DNA of 64,000 bases from Sphingomonas sp. Y57 (GTDB taxonomy: Bacteria; Pseudomonadota; Alphaproteobacteria; Sphingomonadales; Sphingomonadaceae). The notes under the pieces are model-generated. The model ran no database searches. It was not told the DNA's origin and was given only the letters and a program-made list of their open reading frames with translations. Location of the stretch: the NCBI RefSeq assembly GCF_001015195.1, contig NZ_LDES01000085.1:1-64000 (forward strand), read 5' to 3'. A program made the position numbers and the translations under genes. Below are positions 35,865-44,250 of the stretch, in pieces (position 1 is the stretch's first letter; every line of letters starts with the position of its first letter).

Positions 35865-35885
35865 GGCGCCCCTCGCCGGGGCGCC
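35865..35885 (+). terminator. GC-rich hairpin between the DUF2946 and TonB receptor genes
   Basis: GGCGCCCC and GGGGCGCC form perfect 8-bp arms with a 5-base loop, ending 22 bases before the receptor ATG. No T-run follows. It may attenuate or terminate read-through from the DUF2946 gene, or shape the leader of the receptor mRNA. Confidence 0.45.
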
Positions 35886-35907
35886 GCATGTGAATCAGGA
35901 TTCCGAC

Positions 35908-38142
35908 ATGACGATTATGCTTGATTCCGCGCATTGCGCGGCAACCACCATGCCTGCCTTCGCTCGCTCCACCAGCAAGCAACCAACTTTCAAGGTTCGC
36001 CTCGCCGGGAGCTTCGCTTTTCCCGCACTCGTCGCTGTGCTGGCGGGCGCCCCCATCTCGCGAGCCTTCGCCCAGGACGGGACGCCGCTGCCAGAGGTCG
36101 ACGTTAGCTCGGCGAGCGAGGCGGGGTCGACGGTTTCGGGTGAGCGGCTTTCCCCCTCGCGCCTGCGCGACCTTCAGGTCGGCTCGAGCGATACCGCAGC
36201 GATCCTGCAAAGCGTACCCGGCGTCAGCGGCTATGGGGCCGGGGGCTTCTCGACCTTGCCGGTGATCCGGGGCCTTGAAGCGCAGCGCTTGACCGTGCTG
36301 GTCGACGGCGTGGCGATTGCCTCGGCCTGTCCGAACGATATGAATCCGCCCCTGTCCTACACCGATCCGCAAACCGTGAGCGCGATCGACGTCATTACCG
36401 GCGTTTCGCCAGTCAGCTATGGCGGCGACAGCATCGGCGGGATCATTCGCGTCGAGAGCGCTCCGCCCCGCTTTGCGAAACAGGGCGAAACGCTGCTGAC
36501 CGGCGAAGCATCGGCCTTCTATCGAAGCAATGGCGACGGGTTCGGCGGCGCGCTGTCCGTGACGGCCGCAAGCGACAGGCTCAGCCTGACCTATAGCGGC
36601 TCCTATACCCAGGCCGGCAATTTCAAGGGCGGCGGCTCGCTGGGGGGCGTGCGGTCCAGCGAATATGCCAAGACCGACCACAGCCTCAATCTCGCAGCGC
36701 AAGTCAGCAACGGCCTGATCGAGCTGAAAGGCGGCTATCATTTCACGCCCTATGAGGGTTTCCCGAACCAATATATGGACATGACGTCCAACAAATCATG
36801 GTTCCTGAACGGCCATTATGCCGGCGTCTTCGATTGGGGCAATCTCGATGTGCGGGCGAGCTGGCGCGACACCGACCACGTCATGAACTTCCTCGCCGAC
36901 AAGGGCGGGACCGCGACCGGCGGGATGCCGATGAACACGGAGGTCCACAGCGCGAGCTATACCGTCCAGGCGGATATATTGCTCGGCGGCGGCACGCTGC
37001 GCCTGGGCAGCGAATTCCAGCATCAATGGCTCAACGACTATTGGCCGCCCGTTGTGGGCAATATGATGATGGGGCCGAATGCGTTCATCAACGTCAACGG
37101 GGCCAAGCGCGATCGGCTCGGCACCTTCCTCGAGTGGGAAACGCGCTGGGATAGCGGTTTCTCCCTCATCGCCGGCATCCGTAACGATCAGGTCTGGATG
37201 AACACCGGCAAGGTCGCGCCCTATGGCACCGGCATGATGCAGATGGCCGATGTCATGGCGGCAGCGGCGTTCAACAAGGCCGACCGCAAGCGCCACGACA
37301 GCAATTGGAGCGGCAGCCTGCTGGTCCGCTACGCGCTTTCGGACGGGGCGGATATCGAGATCGGCTATGCCCGCAAGGTTCGCTCGCCCAATATCTACGA
37401 GCGCTATAGCTGGGGCCGGGGCAGCATGGCGAGCCGCATGATCGGGTGGTTCGGCGACGGGAACGGCTATGTCGGCAACCTCGACCTTCGCCCCGAAAAG
37501 GCCGATACGCTGAGCGCCGCCCTGGCCATTTCCGGAGGCGGCAAGGATGGCTGGTCGTTCAAGATCGCGCCCTATTACACCCATGTCGACGAATATATCG
37601 ACGCCGTTAAGCTGGCGGACTTCACCGACATGATGGGCAGTCCGACCGGGTTCGTTCAATTGCAGTTCGCCAACCAGAAGGCAGAGATCTACGGCATCGA
37701 CATATCGGGCGCCGTGCCGCTATGGTCATCGTCGTCGGCCGGCACCGCGCGTCTGACCGCGCGCGCGAGCTGGCTGCACGGCCAGAATCTGACCGACCAC
37801 GCACCGCTCTATCACCAGATGCCGTTCAATGCGGCGCTGAGCCTCGAGCATCGGATCGGCGGCCTCGAAACCCGGATTGACCTCGACATCGTGACGGAAA
37901 AGGATCGCGCCGATCCGACCCGCAACGAACCGCGGACGGGCAGCTACGCGCTGCTCAATGTCCAGCTCGCCTATCGCATCGACAAGGTTCGCCTGACGCT
38001 CGGCGCCGACAATCTGTTCGACAAGGCCTATTATGCTCCGCTTAGCGGCATGTCGCTCGGCGATCTGAAGGCGACCGGCGTGCGCCGCCCGGTTCCGGGC
38101 CGGGGGCGATCGGTCAACGCCGGGATCACGATTGCGTTTTGA
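35908..38142 (+). CDS. OprC/NosA-like copper TonB-dependent receptor
   Basis: A 744-residue outer-membrane receptor. A long signal region ends near ISRAFAQ. The plug domain spans about residues 60-185 (VIRGLEAQRLTVLVDGVAI), and a 22-strand barrel runs to the terminal strand ending ITIAF. Copper ligands of the OprC type are visible: a CxxxM motif in ACPNDMNPP (Cys141, Met145) and an HxM motif in TDHVMNF (His324, Met326). Spacing and positions closely follow those known for OprC (C143, M147, H323, M325; from memory). The ATG at 35908 with AGGA upstream is preferred to a GTG at 35890. It is followed by its own tonB. Confidence 0.87.
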   Translation: MTIMLDSAHCAATTMPAFARSTSKQPTFKVRLAGSFAFPALVAVLAGAPISRAFAQDGTPLPEVDVSSASEAGSTVSGERLSPSRLRDLQVGSSDTAAILQSVPGVSGYGAGGFSTLPVIRGLEAQRLTVLVDGVAIASACPNDMNPPLSYTDPQTVSAIDVITGVSPVSYGGDSIGGIIRVESAPPRFAKQGETLLTGEASAFYRSNGDGFGGALSVTAASDRLSLTYSGSYTQAGNFKGGGSLGGVRSSEYAKTDHSLNLAAQVSNGLIELKGGYHFTPYEGFPNQYMDMTSNKSWFLNGHYAGVFDWGNLDVRASWRDTDHVMNFLADKGGTATGGMPMNTEVHSASYTVQADILLGGGTLRLGSEFQHQWLNDYWPPVVGNMMMGPNAFINVNGAKRDRLGTFLEWETRWDSGFSLIAGIRNDQVWMNTGKVAPYGTGMMQMADVMAAAAFNKADRKRHDSNWSGSLLVRYALSDGADIEIGYARKVRSPNIYERYSWGRGSMASRMIGWFGDGNGYVGNLDLRPEKADTLSAALAISGGGKDGWSFKIAPYYTHVDEYIDAVKLADFTDMMGSPTGFVQLQFANQKAEIYGIDISGAVPLWSSSSAGTARLTARASWLHGQNLTDHAPLYHQMPFNAALSLEHRIGGLETRIDLDIVTEKDRADPTRNEPRTGSYALLNVQLAYRIDKVRLTLGADNLFDKAYYAPLSGMSLGDLKATGVRRPVPGRGRSVNAGITIAF

Positions 38143-38148
38143 GCGCCC

Positions 38149-38865
38149 ATGCTCCCGAACTCGCACGACATGAACGAGGAGCCGAGGGCAGGCTATGGCC
38201 AGCCCTCGGCCTGGTCGCAGCGCCTGGGCGCGGGCCTTGCCGCCGCGTCATGCTGCCTGCTGGTGCTAGTGGCGCTCAATGCCAATCTATCGGGACGGCT
38301 GCGAATGACGCAGCCTGTGCAGGTGAGCCGCTTCCGGTTGTTTACCCCGTCGCCACCGTCACCACCGCCTTCAACGTTGTCGCGATCGCGGACAGACGAG
38401 GCCCGCCTATCGCCGGAGCGGCGCCCTGCGCACCCGCCTGAGCTGGCTACGACGGGAGAAAGAGGCGGACCAGCTTCGTCGCCTATACCCGCTGCTCCAG
38501 CAATCGCCTCTCCGTTCGCTGTCGCGCCGGTAAGCAGACCGCCCGCGCCGGAACCCGAGGTCGCGCCGCCGCAAGCCCAGGATGATAAGAAACAGTCCGC
38601 GCTTGCGGCCTATCAGCGCCAGCTCTGGGCGCGAATAGCCGCGCGCAAGCCCGCGGGGATCCACCTCGACGGGGTCGCAACGGTCCGCTTCATCGTCGGG
38701 GCTGACGGCGCGCTGATTGCCGTCGAGCTGGCCGGCAGCAGCGGGAATGCCGCGCTCGATCGCCTGGCGCTCCGCACGGTGCGCAATGCTGCTCCTTTTC
38801 CAACACCGCCTATGGGCGTGGAAAGCGAGCAGTTGGTCTTTACGATACCATTCAGCTTTCATTGA
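38149..38865 (+). CDS. tonB: TonB-family energy transducer dedicated to the copper receptor
   Basis: A 238-residue protein. One membrane anchor (about residues 27-47, LGAGLAAASCCLLVLVAL) is followed by a Pro-rich periplasmic spacer (residues 65-145). The C-terminal TonB domain spans residues about 150-238 (GVATVRFIVGADGALIAVEL, LDRLALRTVRNAAPFPTPP). It transmits proton-motive force to an outer-membrane receptor. Only 6 bp separate it from the receptor stop. The ATG at 38149 or 38170 may be used. No exbB or exbD is present, so it must rely on chromosomal copies. Confidence 0.85.
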   Translation: MLPNSHDMNEEPRAGYGQPSAWSQRLGAGLAAASCCLLVLVALNANLSGRLRMTQPVQVSRFRLFTPSPPSPPPSTLSRSRTDEARLSPERRPAHPPELATTGERGGPASSPIPAAPAIASPFAVAPVSRPPAPEPEVAPPQAQDDKKQSALAAYQRQLWARIAARKPAGIHLDGVATVRFIVGADGALIAVELAGSSGNAALDRLALRTVRNAAPFPTPPMGVESEQLVFTIPFSFH

Positions 38866-39110
38866 GGCCGCATGGCGGACGAGGATGGCTCGATCGTCAA
38901 TAGGGCGACGCGCACACGTTCCAGAAACAAAACACGGTGATCGTCGCGAGCCTTGATGGGAGCCTGCGCCTCATCGACAAGAGCCTGTCCGGCACGTTGC
39001 CCATGCGTCTCGATCAGTGCGAGCGCCGCCGCTATTTCCTCGGAATTGGCAGCGTCACCATCGGATGAACCTTTCCCCGGAAGCCGAAGCGATAGCTTCT
39101 TGCGCGCCAT
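38859..39110 (-). CDS. Small acidic/basic protein of unknown function
   Basis: An 83-residue protein with a basic N-terminus (MARKKLSLRLPGKG). An alpha-helical middle (SEEIAAALALIETHGQRAGQ) and a third segment ending in RVRVALLTIEP complete it. AAAAGGGTGATA lies before the ATG as a fair ribosome site. It overlaps the end of the tonB gene tail to tail by 7 bp and is followed on the same strand by the methyltransferase gene further left. No family recognised. Confidence 0.5.
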   Translation of the reverse strand: MARKKLSLRLPGKGSSDGDAANSEEIAAALALIETHGQRAGQALVDEAQAPIKARDDHRVLFLERVRVALLTIEPSSSAMRPQ

Positions 39111-39135
39111 ATTATCACCCTTTTCTTGAATGCTC

Positions 39136-39996
39136 TCAGGCCCGTGCGCTCACCAGCCAGGCCTTCGCCCCCATATGAACGCCATTCTCATCGCAATGGC
39201 GCTCGAACAGCTCGACAAGATGCTGGTGAATGGCCTTGCGTACCTCTGCCCCGTTCTGTCGAACAAGATCGCCGATCTGCATCCCCTCAAGCACGAAGCG
39301 AGCGGCGCTCTCGGGATCACTGCCGGGGCCGCCCACGCGCTGCTCACCTGTCCAGGCATCGAATCTGACCTCGCAGAAACCCGCGCTTTGGAGAAGGTCG
39401 ATCACATAGTCCTGCTCGCCGAGCGCGAATGGTCCCGGCGCGCGCGACTGCGGCGTCGGCAGGTCCATATGCTCCTTGATGATGCCCATGACACTAAGCT
39501 GCCACGGATTGTCAGCGATGGGCGCCCAGACAGCGATGTCGAGCCGCCCGCCATCGCGCAACATCCGGCGCAGATTGGCGAAAGCGGGATAAGGCTCAGC
39601 GAAGAACATCGAACCGAAGCGCGAGAACAGCCGATCGAACGGCGCTTCTTTCGGCATCGCAGTGGCGGCATCGCCCTGCTCAAAGCGGATATTGGCAAGG
39701 CCCGCGCGCTGTGCCCGTTCCCTGGCCATCCCCACCAGATCGGGTGAGATGTCGAGGCCGAGCACAAATCCGGTGTTGCCGACGGCCGTGGCGATCTGCC
39801 GCGTGGTCCAGCCACCGCCGCATCCGACATCGACCACCGTTTCGCCGAAGTTGTATGCGGCCTGGGCAAGCAACGCCCTGCCGATCGGCTCGATCATGCT
39901 TTCGAAGCGGTCGAGCTGGGCGAGCCAACGCATGCCCGCCTGGCCGGCCCAATCGTGCGCGGCCAAACCTTCCCTGTTCTCCCCAGCATCGTTCAT
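39136..39996 (-). CDS. SAM-dependent methyltransferase
   Basis: A 286-residue class I methyltransferase. Motif I is VVDVGCGGGWTTRQIA (about residue 58), followed by the acidic residue in LGLDIS and motif II DRLFSRFGSMFF. Motif III is LRRMLRDGGRLDIAVWAP. It is closest in style to UbiE/COQ5-like or arsenite-type methyltransferases, but the Cys residues of ArsM are absent; the substrate is unknown. The ATG at 39996 is chosen because the frame upstream overlaps the TauE gene. It lies 28 bp after the TauE gene and is probably the last gene of that operon. Confidence 0.85.
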   Translation of the reverse strand: MNDAGENREGLAAHDWAGQAGMRWLAQLDRFESMIEPIGRALLAQAAYNFGETVVDVGCGGGWTTRQIATAVGNTGFVLGLDISPDLVGMARERAQRAGLANIRFEQGDAATAMPKEAPFDRLFSRFGSMFFAEPYPAFANLRRMLRDGGRLDIAVWAPIADNPWQLSVMGIIKEHMDLPTPQSRAPGPFALGEQDYVIDLLQSAGFCEVRFDAWTGEQRVGGPGSDPESAARFVLEGMQIGDLVRQNGAEVRKAIHQHLVELFERHCDENGVHMGAKAWLVSARA

Positions 39997-40024
39997 CGAT
40001 GTATTCCCATCGTCGTTACAAGAA

Positions 40025-40813
40025 TCAGCCCAGGATCGCGGCGGTGCTTTGCCACAGCATGTAGGCGGCAACCGCAAAGATCAGCAGTGCGAATATCGTA
40101 TTGAGCACCCCCTTGTGCGCCGACAGCCGCCGAGAGAGCGCCGCGCCCACAAGGCCGCCGATGACGCCGCCGGCGATGAACGCCGCAGCAAGCCCCCAAT
40201 CAACCAGGCCGGAAAGGGCATAGTTGAGCGCGGCAGTCAGACCAAAAGCGGTGACGGCGACCAGCGACGATCCGACGGCGTTGCGCATCGGCATCCCGGT
40301 CGAAGCCATCAGTCCCGGCACGATCAGGAAGCCCCCGCCGATGCCGAAGAACCCGGAAAAGAGACCAGTGGCGGCCCCATAACCGATCACCTTGGGCGCA
40401 TTCTCGCGCCGGCATTGGACATCGGGATTGCCGGGATCGCCCCGGCTTTTTAGCATCAGCCCGCCAACCAGGACCATCAGCAGAGCGAACAGGAACAGCA
40501 GCTTCTGTCCATCGAACGCTTTACCGAGCGTCGATCCGGCATAGGCGCCGGCGACACCAGCGGCGGCGAACATGCCGGCGCAACGCCATTTGATCGTCCG
40601 CTGGCGCGCGTGGGGAACGAGATTGGCCCCGGCATTGGCGGCGACCGCCAGCGCGCTGGTGCCGATCGCGACATGCGGCGAGGCGACGCCGACCAGATAG
40701 ACCATGAGCGGGACGGCGAGGATTGAGCCCCCACCGCCCACCAGCCCCAGCGTGAATCCGACGAGCGAGCCCGATCCGGCACCAAGCAGATATTGGATGG
40801 GTTCGAGTGCCAT
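40025..40813 (-). CDS. TauE/SafE-family sulfite/sulfonate exporter
   Basis: A 262-residue membrane protein with eight hydrophobic helices in two halves. The halves start GFTLGLVGGGGSILAVPLMV and GLFSGFFGIGGGFLIVPGLM, the repeated GGGG/GIGGG signature of the TauE/SafE (DUF81) family. Members export sulfite, sulfoacetate or related sulfur anions. It starts 4 bp after the MBL-fold hydrolase stop. MBL (Blh) plus TauE pairs are known from the BigR sulfide-detoxification operon, so sulfite export during sulfide oxidation is the likely job. Confidence 0.9.
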   Translation of the reverse strand: MALEPIQYLLGAGSGSLVGFTLGLVGGGGSILAVPLMVYLVGVASPHVAIGTSALAVAANAGANLVPHARQRTIKWRCAGMFAAAGVAGAYAGSTLGKAFDGQKLLFLFALLMVLVGGLMLKSRGDPGNPDVQCRRENAPKVIGYGAATGLFSGFFGIGGGFLIVPGLMASTGMPMRNAVGSSLVAVTAFGLTAALNYALSGLVDWGLAAAFIAGGVIGGLVGAALSRRLSAHKGVLNTIFALLIFAVAAYMLWQSTAAILG

Positions 40814-40817
40814 GGCC

Positions 40818-41738
40818 TTACAGCGCGTTTATCGGCAGCTTGAGGTAGCGCATGCCATTGTCTTCCGGCTCGGGCAGGTGGCCGCCGCGCATGTTGACCT
40901 GGATGGACGGCAGGATGAGGCGCGGCATCCCGAGCGTCGCATCGCGCGCCTCGCGCATGGCGACGAACTGGTCCTCGCTCACCCCGTCGCGAACATGGAC
41001 ATTATGCTCTCGCTCCTCGCCGACCGACGTTTCCCAGGCATAGGTATCGCGCCCGGGGGCCTTGTAGTCGTGGCAAAGATGAAGGCCGGTCTGATCGGGG
41101 AGCGACAGCAGGCGGCGGATCGACCGATAAAGCGTGCGCGCATCGCCGCCCGGGAAGTCAGCGCGGGCCGTGCCGTAGTCGGGCATGAACAGCGTGTCGC
41201 CGATGAACGCCGCATCGCCGATCACATAGGTCATGTCGGCGGGCGTATGGCCCGGCACATGCAGCGCGATCGCCTCGATCGAGCCGACCCTGAAACGGTC
41301 GCCGTCATCGAACAGCCGGTCGAACTGCGAGCCGTCGCGAGCAAAGCGCGTTCCCTCGTTGAAGATCTTGCCGAAGACCTCCTGCACGGTGAGAATATGG
41401 CGACCGATCGCCAGCGTGCCGCCCAGCTTCTCCTGAAGATAGGGCGCGGCCGACAGATGGTCGGCATGGGCGTGCGTCTCCAGCAGCCATTCGACCTCGA
41501 GCCCTTCGCTCCGGATATAGTCGATCACCTTGTCGGCCGACGCGAAGGAGGTGCGCCCCGAAGCCGGATCGAAATCGAGCACGCTATCGATGATCGCGGC
41601 CTTGGCCGTGGCGGGATCTGAGATGACGTGGGTCACGGTAAACGTGTCCTCGTCGAAGAAGCTGCGGATGACCGCGGGCCGCGCATTACTCGCGGCCTCG
41701 ACGATGCGGGTGGCTTCACGGATTTGCGGGTCGGCCAT
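40818..41738 (-). CDS. MBL-fold hydrolase, persulfide dioxygenase-like (Blh type)
   Basis: A 306-residue metallo-beta-lactamase-fold enzyme with metal ligands in ETHAHADHLSAAPYL, VPGHTPADMTY and the Asp of FIGDTLFMPDYGTARAD. The last segment is a hallmark of the ETHE1/Blh subgroup that oxidises persulfides to sulfite. The C-terminal 100 residues (to the stop) carry LHLCHDY. The ATG at 41738 is preceded by AGGAAAGGACAAGG. It is the first gene of MBL, tauE, methyltransferase and follows the 1-Cys peroxiredoxin gene after 71 bp. No rhodanese domain is fused; a separate rhodanese lies at 63140. Confidence 0.88.
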   Translation of the reverse strand: MADPQIREATRIVEAASNARPAVIRSFFDEDTFTVTHVISDPATAKAAIIDSVLDFDPASGRTSFASADKVIDYIRSEGLEVEWLLETHAHADHLSAAPYLQEKLGGTLAIGRHILTVQEVFGKIFNEGTRFARDGSQFDRLFDDGDRFRVGSIEAIALHVPGHTPADMTYVIGDAAFIGDTLFMPDYGTARADFPGGDARTLYRSIRRLLSLPDQTGLHLCHDYKAPGRDTYAWETSVGEEREHNVHVRDGVSEDQFVAMREARDATLGMPRLILPSIQVNMRGGHLPEPEDNGMRYLKLPINAL

Positions 41739-41770
41739 GGGCCTTGTCCTTTCCTGTCTGGCCCGGCGTA

Positions 41771-41799
41771 CCGGCTTCGCACTTGGGACGCGAAGCCGG
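41771..41799 (-). terminator. Perfect 10-bp stem-loop after the peroxiredoxin gene
   Basis: CCGGCTTCGC and GCGAAGCCGG form perfect arms around a 9-base loop, 11 bases after the peroxiredoxin stop on the minus strand. No U-run follows in that direction, so it may be a processing or stabilising stem, or a weak terminator that lowers expression of the MBL-tauE genes relative to the peroxiredoxin. Confidence 0.5.
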
Positions 41800-41809
41800 C
41801 CCAGCTGCC

Positions 41810-42454
41810 TCAGAGGGTCTTCTTGCTGAAATACCAATCGGTGTAGTCGTAACCTTCGTCCTTGCGGGCCCTGGCGGCTTCAGCCGTCGCGGGCGGCAGC
41901 ACGATCACCGGCTCGCCGGGCTGCCAGTTTTCAGGCGTCGCCACCTTGTTGGCGTCGGACGTCTGGAGCGCGGTGAGCAGGCGGACGAATTCATCGACCG
42001 AGCGGCCGTTCGACATCGGATAATAGACCATCGCGCGGACAATGCCTTCGGGGTCGATGATGAAGGTGGCGCGAACGGCCGAGGTGTCCGAGGCACCGGG
42101 ATGGATCATGCCGAAGGCCTTGGCGACGTTCATCGACAGATCGTCGATAATCGGGAACGGGATCTCGACGCCGAACTTCTCCTCGATGCTGCGCATCCAG
42201 GCGATGTGCGAATGCACCGAGTCGATGGAGAGGCCCAGCAGTTCGCAGTTGAGCGCCTTGAAGCGGTCGGCGGCCTTGGCGAAGCCCATGAATTCGGTCG
42301 TGCAGACCGGCGTGAAGTCGGCGGGGTGGGAAAAGAGAACGAGCCACTTGCCCTTGTAATCGTCGAGCGAGCGTTCGCCGTGGGTCGTCTTGGCCTTGAA
42401 GGCAGGCGCGGGTTCGTTGATCCGCGGCATGGAGGGAGTGACCTGGTCTGTCAT
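41810..42454 (-). CDS. 1-Cys peroxiredoxin (Prx6 type), copy 1
   Basis: A 214-residue peroxidase. The peroxidatic Cys51 lies in SHPADFTPVCTTEF. The long C-terminal extension (with VVYYPMSNGRSVDEFVRLL-like residues, then ATPENWQPGEPVIVLPP) is typical of the Prx6 group. It reduces peroxides, and probably persulfides, with help from thiols. The ATG at 42454 has AGGAGA 7 bases upstream and begins the family N-terminus. A perfect inverted repeat lies 56-71 bp upstream. A second copy, at 43214, is about half identical by eye. Confidence 0.92.
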   Translation of the reverse strand: MTDQVTPSMPRINEPAPAFKAKTTHGERSLDDYKGKWLVLFSHPADFTPVCTTEFMGFAKAADRFKALNCELLGLSIDSVHSHIAWMRSIEEKFGVEIPFPIIDDLSMNVAKAFGMIHPGASDTSAVRATFIIDPEGIVRAMVYYPMSNGRSVDEFVRLLTALQTSDANKVATPENWQPGEPVIVLPPATAEAARARKDEGYDYTDWYFSKKTL

Positions 42455-42509
42455 TTTATCGTCTCCTGTGACTGAGTGAGTGACAGATATTGAATACACA
42501 TTTCTATTA

Positions 42510-42525
42510 ATCGTGATAACACGAT
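42510..42525. promoter_or_regulatory. Inverted repeat upstream of the 1-Cys peroxiredoxin gene
   Basis: ATCGTG-ATAA-CACGAT is a perfect 6-bp inverted repeat with a 4-base centre, in an AT-rich segment 56 bp before the peroxiredoxin start. Its size suits an ArsR-family dimer; the ArsR encoded at 43879 is a candidate. It differs from the palindrome at 63497. Confidence 0.45.
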
Positions 42526-42663
42526 AAATCTAATTCCTTTGATCGGATTTTTCAATCACTTCTGCAATCGGCCGAATTAGGCCGGATTCGCAGCGCACGG
42601 GACCAGAGGCGCGAACACGTCAAAGCATCGTTTATGCTAAGTATGGGGTCATCACACCCCGAA

Positions 42664-43107
42664 TCAGGCGGTGACGAGCGCCTGCCTTGTCCAGGCGACG
42701 AGTCGCGCACGGTCCATCGCCCCGGCCTGTCGGGCGACCTCGCGGCCACCCCTGAACAGGATCAGCGTCGGAATCGACTGAATGCGGTAGCGCCCGGCAA
42801 TACCCTGCTCAGCTTCGGTATCGACCTTCAGGAGCCGGACATGCGGCTCCAGCTCCGCAGCGGCCGCCTTGAACGCCGGCGCCATGGCGCGGCAAGGTCC
42901 GCACCAGCTCGCCCAGAAATCGACGAGAACCGGCAGGCTTCCGCGACCTACATGCCGATCGAATGCCGCCTGGTCGACATCGACCGGCTGTCCCTGGAAA
43001 AGCGGCATTCCGCATTTCCCGCAAATTGGCGCCGCGCCGATCTTCGCTGCAGGAACGCGGTTGATGCTCGCGCAAACCGGGCAGGCTACCAGCGGGACAT
43101 CGGACAT
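42664..43107 (-). CDS. trxC: Thioredoxin 2 (TrxC) with N-terminal zinc finger
   Basis: A 147-residue thioredoxin. Residues 1-35 hold two CxxC pairs (Cys9/Cys12 in CPVC and Cys29/Cys32 in CGKC) that bind zinc in E. coli TrxC. Residues about 45-147 are a thioredoxin fold with active site WCGPC (Cys69, Cys72) and the cis-Pro in IQSIPTLILFRGG. It supplies electrons to oxidised proteins and is a likely partner of the flanking peroxiredoxins. It shares a divergent interval of about 100 bp with the second peroxiredoxin gene. Confidence 0.93.
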   Translation of the reverse strand: MSDVPLVACPVCASINRVPAAKIGAAPICGKCGMPLFQGQPVDVDQAAFDRHVGRGSLPVLVDFWASWCGPCRAMAPAFKAAAAELEPHVRLLKVDTEAEQGIAGRYRIQSIPTLILFRGGREVARQAGAMDRARLVAWTRQALVTA

Positions 43108-43213
43108 GCGCTTCTCTCCTGTGGAACGCCAATACCGCTTAATCGTTTACCCGCATGATGTAACCGTGTAAGGGAGAGGGTTCAAGACTTGCCTCTCTGC
43201 AGGAGTGAGAAAG

Positions 43214-43879
43214 TTGAACTCGAACGCAGACGACAATGCCGTGTGCTCCCCTATCCAGATCGGCGATCCCGCGCCTGATTTCCGCGCCCGCACGACGATG
43301 GGCGACATGACCCTGTCCGGCCATCGCGGCCGCTGGGTACTGCTGTTCTCTCATCCCGCCGATTTTACGCCGGTTTGCACCAGTGAATTCGTCGCCCTCT
43401 CGCGCGCCAGCGATCGGTTCAAGGCGCTCGGCTGCGACCTGGTCGCGGTGTCGGTCGACAGCCTCTATTCCCATCTCGGATGGATCAGGGCGATCCGCGA
43501 GCATTTCGGCGTGACCATCGCTTTCCCGATCGTCGAAGATCCCTCGATGGTGATCGGCCGCGCCTATGGAATGCTCGCGGACAACGCCCCCGACGCGGCC
43601 ACGCTGCGCTCGACCTTCTTCATCGACCCCGAAGGCATTGTCCGCGCCAAGCTCTGCTATCCAGCCACCATCGGGCGATCGGTGGAGGAGCTGCTTCGAG
43701 TCCTGACCGCGCTGCAACGGGTCGACAACGACAACGTAGTGACCCCCGAAGGCTGGCATCCCGGCGATGACGTGCTTCTTCCGCCCTATCAGGACCAGCA
43801 CGGTGCGCTCGATGCGGCGGGCGATGGCTGCTGGTTCCACCGCACGCAGCCCGACAAGCATGGGAAAACAGGCAAGTGA
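43214..43879 (+). CDS. 1-Cys peroxiredoxin (Prx6 type), copy 2
   Basis: A 221-residue peroxidase paralogous to the one at 41810, with peroxidatic Cys55 in SHPADFTPVCTSEF and the C-terminal part NVVTPEGWHPGDDVLLPP. The start is chosen as TTG at 43214 because AGGAG at 43201-43205 is 8 bases before it. A GTG at 43205 overlaps that ribosome site and has none of its own. Further Cys residues are present (Cys11, a Cys in LGCDLVA and one near the C-terminus, GDGCWFH), which copy 1 lacks in part. The stop overlaps the ArsR start (TGATG), so the regulator is co-expressed. Confidence 0.9.
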   Translation: MNSNADDNAVCSPIQIGDPAPDFRARTTMGDMTLSGHRGRWVLLFSHPADFTPVCTSEFVALSRASDRFKALGCDLVAVSVDSLYSHLGWIRAIREHFGVTIAFPIVEDPSMVIGRAYGMLADNAPDAATLRSTFFIDPEGIVRAKLCYPATIGRSVEELLRVLTALQRVDNDNVVTPEGWHPGDDVLLPPYQDQHGALDAAGDGCWFHRTQPDKHGKTGK

Positions 43880-44250
43880 TGACTTTCACCGATACGCAGC
43901 TTGAAGAGGCTGCCAGCGTCCTCAAGGCGATCGCCCATGACGTCCGCCTGAAGCTCCTGCGGACGCTCCTCGAACATGGCGAGAAGTCTGTAGGCGAACT
44001 CGAAGCCCTCACCGGCATCGGTCAACCGGGCCTGTCCCAACAACTCGCAATTTTGCGCAAGGCGGAACTGGTTCAGACGCGCCGCGATGCGAAACTCGTT
44101 TTCTATAGCATCGTATCGGCCAATATGGAGGGAACAGCGGAATTGCTATGCGCTCTAGCGGGAACTCCGATAAATAGAGGAGACACTGCCGCGAAAACAA
44201 AGCGACCTTTTCCCCAGGGATCGGTCGCTACCTTCGCCAAGATTTTGTGA
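43879..44250 (+). CDS. ArsR-family regulator, BigR-like but lacking one sensing cysteine
   Basis: A 123-residue winged-helix repressor. The recognition region is SVGELEALTGIGQPGLSQQL, followed by the wing LVQTRRDAKLVFYSI. It resembles the sulfide- and persulfide-responsive BigR/SqrR group by this pattern. The first Cys expected in the RLLxLC segment is replaced (VRLKLLRTLL), leaving a single Cys91 near the C-terminal helix (ELLCALAG). It may sense through one thiol or another ligand. The ATG at 43879 overlaps the peroxiredoxin stop. The C-terminal 30 residues are basic and not family-typical. Confidence 0.85.
   Translation: MTFTDTQLEEAASVLKAIAHDVRLKLLRTLLEHGEKSVGELEALTGIGQPGLSQQLAILRKAELVQTRRDAKLVFYSIVSANMEGTAELLCALAGTPINRGDTAAKTKRPFPQGSVATFAKIL

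Noticed and set aside
42566-42588. AATCGGCC/GGCCGGATT stem as trxC terminator
   Set aside because: Contains a bulge, lies nearly 80 bases after the trxC stop and has no T-run.
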